64,000 nt of DNA from Chryseobacterium gleum (GTDB lineage Bacteria; Bacteroidota; Bacteroidia; Flavobacteriales_D; Crocinitomicaceae), in assembly GCA_945897805.1 (NCBI GenBank), contig CAMDFX010000002.1:1-64000 (forward strand). Reading direction: 5' to 3'. Position numbers and translations under genes: made by a program. The notes beneath the pieces were generated by a model. The model made no database searches and had not been told where the DNA came from. It worked only from the letters and a program-made list of their open reading frames with translations. Every line of letters begins with the position of its first letter. The stretch's first letter is position 1. Positions 61,789 through 64,000 of this stretch are shown here, in pieces.

Positions 61789-64000
61789 TCAATTCAAATA
61801 TTCCAAAATCCATTTCGCACTTGGGATTTTTGACAATTGTGTTTTTTTCAAAATCAATTCAAAACCCTGCGATTGTCCTTCAAAAAAGTACAATTTGATA
61901 CCATTTGAATGAAACGAAAATTGGGTTGCGCCACTAAACAGAATATCAGGTCGATTGCAATCAATTTTGATACCTGGATTTTCTTGAATTGCGTCTAAAA
62001 TTTGCTTTTGATAAATTGGACTTAATGGATTGAAAAGATCAGAAAACACGATTCTTTTGTTGGATCCGTCATTTTTGAAAATCCAGCTTGCCAATTCTAA
62101 ACCTCCACTAGAAACGGCGCTGCTAATCTCGTAATCCAGCTGAACGGTGGGAGCTTGTGTAATACTCAAGGTCATTGTTTTCGACGAAAGAAATTCCGCT
62201 TTGAAAGATTTTGACTCATAACTTGAACCACGCACACCATTGATTACAGTACTTTTATTTCCTTGAATTCGGCTCCAATATGTTGGATAGAAAAAATCAT
62301 AAACCAAGTTTTTATGCGAATTCAAAAGCTGTTTCTGCTCGTAAGCGCATTGAATATTGAAATAATAATAGTTGGTCGACTCTGTCCAATTGTTCATCAA
62401 TATTTCCTTCTTAGAAAGTGACACTTGGTTGCCATCTTTGTCGAAACACAAAGATTGTCCATTTTTTTCTAAACTGTAGTAAACTTTTTCTCCAGTCGCG
62501 TCAAAGAATAAGGGAATAAAACTGGTATACGAAGTATCAATTAATACTGTCTTACTGATATTGATTACTGCCACTCGATTTGTCGTTGTAATGCCAACAT
62601 ACGATGTTTTTGTGAATTGAAATAAATCACTAAAAATCGGAGGAATTTTCCAAAGATAGCTTTCATCAAGCAATCCTTTTTTGGCATTTTGTTGCACAAT
62701 CATCGCTTCCCAATCGTATGACATTGCATCAAATTCAGCATCGATTCGTTGCACGCCAAGTGTATCATAAATGCGCCATTTTCCTGCTTTCGTGTGCACC
62801 CAAATGCGATTTTTTGAAACCATTTGTTGATTGATTGTAGTATGAAATTCCTTGAAAAGAAACCCTTTTCTGCGGTGAATAATATTGACACCCTCTTTGG
62901 TATAAACAATTGGTAAACCACCATTTTGCAAATCAATGAATTTTACTTTTTCATAAGTATTGGTGGTTTTGTCATAGATAAATCCACCCATATTTCCGCT
63001 GATGAGCAACAGATTACCATAACTTTTTGGAAGATTGTAACCGTACATTTCTTGTCGCCATATTTTCTCTGTATTATCATAAATAAGCGGGTAGTAGTTG
63101 TTTTCATATTGAAAGAGAAAAATGCTATCTAGTTGATTTTTATAAGTTACAGGTGACGCATTGAAATTTTCTTGTGCTGTTAAAAGTATGCGATTAACTG
63201 TTGGGATATTTGTATTTAAATCCTCAACGAGTAATGCTTCAAAATTACTGGTCACGAGAATGTTTGCATTGATTGCAGGAATTAAAACTTCACCTTTTCC
63301 GTTTAAAATTCCCCAACGAAAATCGTTATTTTGGCGCATTCCAAAGAAATAATACACACGGTAAGCGTCTGATGCGTAATAATTGTTTTGGGGAATACGA
63401 ATCAGTTTCGTCAAAAAAGTATCTGCTTCAATCAGTTTTTTCCCATTTAAATCAATCAAATCGTAACTATTATTTTCAGAACGGTGTCCAAAATAACGTG
63501 CTGGAGAAGCAGATTGAACTTGAGAATTTATAGGGATAATTCGCTCATAAATGGGCTCTGTAATCACTTTCCAACTGCCGTTTACAATTCCTTTTTTACC
63601 ATTTTCAGTAAAAATGAGCTGATGGTGAGAATGCAAGCAGGGCAAAGAAGTATTTGATTCATAGATGTTCCTCTCAAATTGAAACCTTGGCCAAACAATC
63701 GGTTTTCCTTCTGGATCAAAAAGTCCGAATTTGTTGTTTTTTACTACCGTAAAATTGTCACCACAAGGCATTCCGATGTCGAATGTACTATCTGAAAGCA
63801 CTTTTCCTGCATAATTAATGAAGCGTACATTTCCAGCAAGTGTAGAATTATTCACTTGTTTATCACCGACTAAAAAGATTTCTTGCTCATTGTATTTATA
63901 AAGGATAATTCCATCTATGTAAGGAATCAATAATTTGCCTTGCGTATCAAGAATGGCAGATTGATTTTTGGGTTGGGCGTTTTTAGAATAGGTGGTTTTC
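61789..64000 (-). CDS. WG-repeat-containing protein (5' end outside window)
   Basis: The frame is open to the last base of the window on the minus strand, so the N terminus is missing; at least 737 residues are visible. The first visible part has QSAILDTQGKLLIPYIDGI and later KNNKFGLFDPEGKPIVWPRF, KKGIVNGSWKVITEPIYERI and GKWRIYDTLGVQRIDAEFDAM. These are degenerate WG beta repeats, in which a short hairpin with a Gly-Leu/Ile core recurs every 20-45 residues. The last 150 residues have another, unrecognised fold. No signal peptide or sorting domain is visible. Function unknown. Confidence 0.7.
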   Translation of the reverse strand, partial: KTTYSKNAQPKNQSAILDTQGKLLIPYIDGIILYKYNEQEIFLVGDKQVNNSTLAGNVRFINYAGKVLSDSTFDIGMPCGDNFTVVKNNKFGLFDPEGKPIVWPRFQFERNIYESNTSLPCLHSHHQLIFTENGKKGIVNGSWKVITEPIYERIIPINSQVQSASPARYFGHRSENNSYDLIDLNGKKLIEADTFLTKLIRIPQNNYYASDAYRVYYFFGMRQNNDFRWGILNGKGEVLIPAINANILVTSNFEALLVEDLNTNIPTVNRILLTAQENFNASPVTYKNQLDSIFLFQYENNYYPLIYDNTEKIWRQEMYGYNLPKSYGNLLLISGNMGGFIYDKTTNTYEKVKFIDLQNGGLPIVYTKEGVNIIHRRKGFLFKEFHTTINQQMVSKNRIWVHTKAGKWRIYDTLGVQRIDAEFDAMSYDWEAMIVQQNAKKGLLDESYLWKIPPIFSDLFQFTKTSYVGITTTNRVAVINISKTVLIDTSYTSFIPLFFDATGEKVYYSLEKNGQSLCFDKDGNQVSLSKKEILMNNWTESTNYYYFNIQCAYEQKQLLNSHKNLVYDFFYPTYWSRIQGNKSTVINGVRGSSYESKSFKAEFLSSKTMTLSITQAPTVQLDYEISSAVSSGGLELASWIFKNDGSNKRIVFSDLFNPLSPIYQKQILDAIQENPGIKIDCNRPDILFSGATQFSFHSNGIKLYFFEGQSQGFELILKKTQLSKIPSAKWILEYLN

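Noticed and set aside
1-64000. tRNA, rRNA, insertion sequence, prophage or plasmid genes
   Set aside because: I looked through the gaps and frames and saw no cloverleaf, rRNA stretch, transposase, integrase or replication gene.

Overview
This is AT-rich chromosomal DNA of a Bacteroidota bacterium, most likely order Flavobacteriales. The main signs are several secreted proteins that end in type IX secretion (T9SS) C-terminal sorting domains, Bacteroidota-type promoter boxes (TAnnTTTG) just upstream of many genes, a lack of Shine-Dalgarno sequences, and many small dispersed intergenic repeats. Assignment below order level would be guesswork. I see no tRNA, rRNA, CRISPR array, transposase or prophage gene. 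Nearly everything is housekeeping or cell-surface function.

Layout. 1-2060: the 3' end of a repetitive T9SS protein with 213-bp tandem repeats, followed by a decayed second sorting domain. 2060-4354: 2-hydroxyacid dehydrogenase and the Mg2+ transporter MgtE. 4563-7742: a lamin-tail surface protein with a gliding-type (type B) sorting domain. 7918-12885: MsrB lipoprotein, prolyl oligopeptidase, NhaA and a TonB-like protein. 13006-16938: GatC, PlsC, TrpS and an orphan peptide-binding lipoprotein. 17098-19966: an AddB-like nuclease whose last iron-sulfur cysteine appears to be lost through a one-base frameshift. 19967-20387: an intergenic region with a terminator, a possible 26-codon gene and a dispersed repeat. 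20388-30653: TadA, an M42 peptidase, a large T9SS protein in an operon with a small basic secreted peptide, a Kef-type antiporter, ArfB, a glycerophosphodiesterase and a lipoprotein. 30755-35439: the operon DUF177-rpmF-plsX-fabH-accB-accC, which links a ribosomal protein with the start of fatty-acid synthesis. 35760-37630: RidA, a TPR membrane protein and a methyltransferase. 38048-42601: a T9SS protein, an AsmA-like protein and a small membrane protein. 42864-55692: a complete 14-gene complex I operon (nuoA to nuoN) with a short NuoG. 56216-64000: GpsA, RecJ, a GNAT acetyltransferase, AspS and a WG-repeat protein cut by the window edge.

How the genes fit together. PlsX and FabH with AccB and AccC make acyl groups, PlsC adds acyl chains to lysophosphatidate, GpsA supplies glycerol-3-phosphate, and the glycerophosphodiesterase recycles head groups, so phospholipid metabolism is well represented although scattered. 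Complex I builds the proton gradient, while NhaA and the Kef-type antiporter exchange ions. The T9SS substrates lie among housekeeping genes, and no T9SS machinery gene is in this window.

Most unusual observations. (i) The +1-frame continuation of the AddB-like gene restores an exact C-x2-C-x5-C cluster motif. (ii) A roughly 150-bp intergenic repeat family with GCTTCGC hairpins is present in three copies. (iii) Several promoter boxes lie only 4-7 nt from the start codon, suggesting leaderless mRNAs. (iv) The truncated NuoG ends in a degenerate module with two CxxC pairs.
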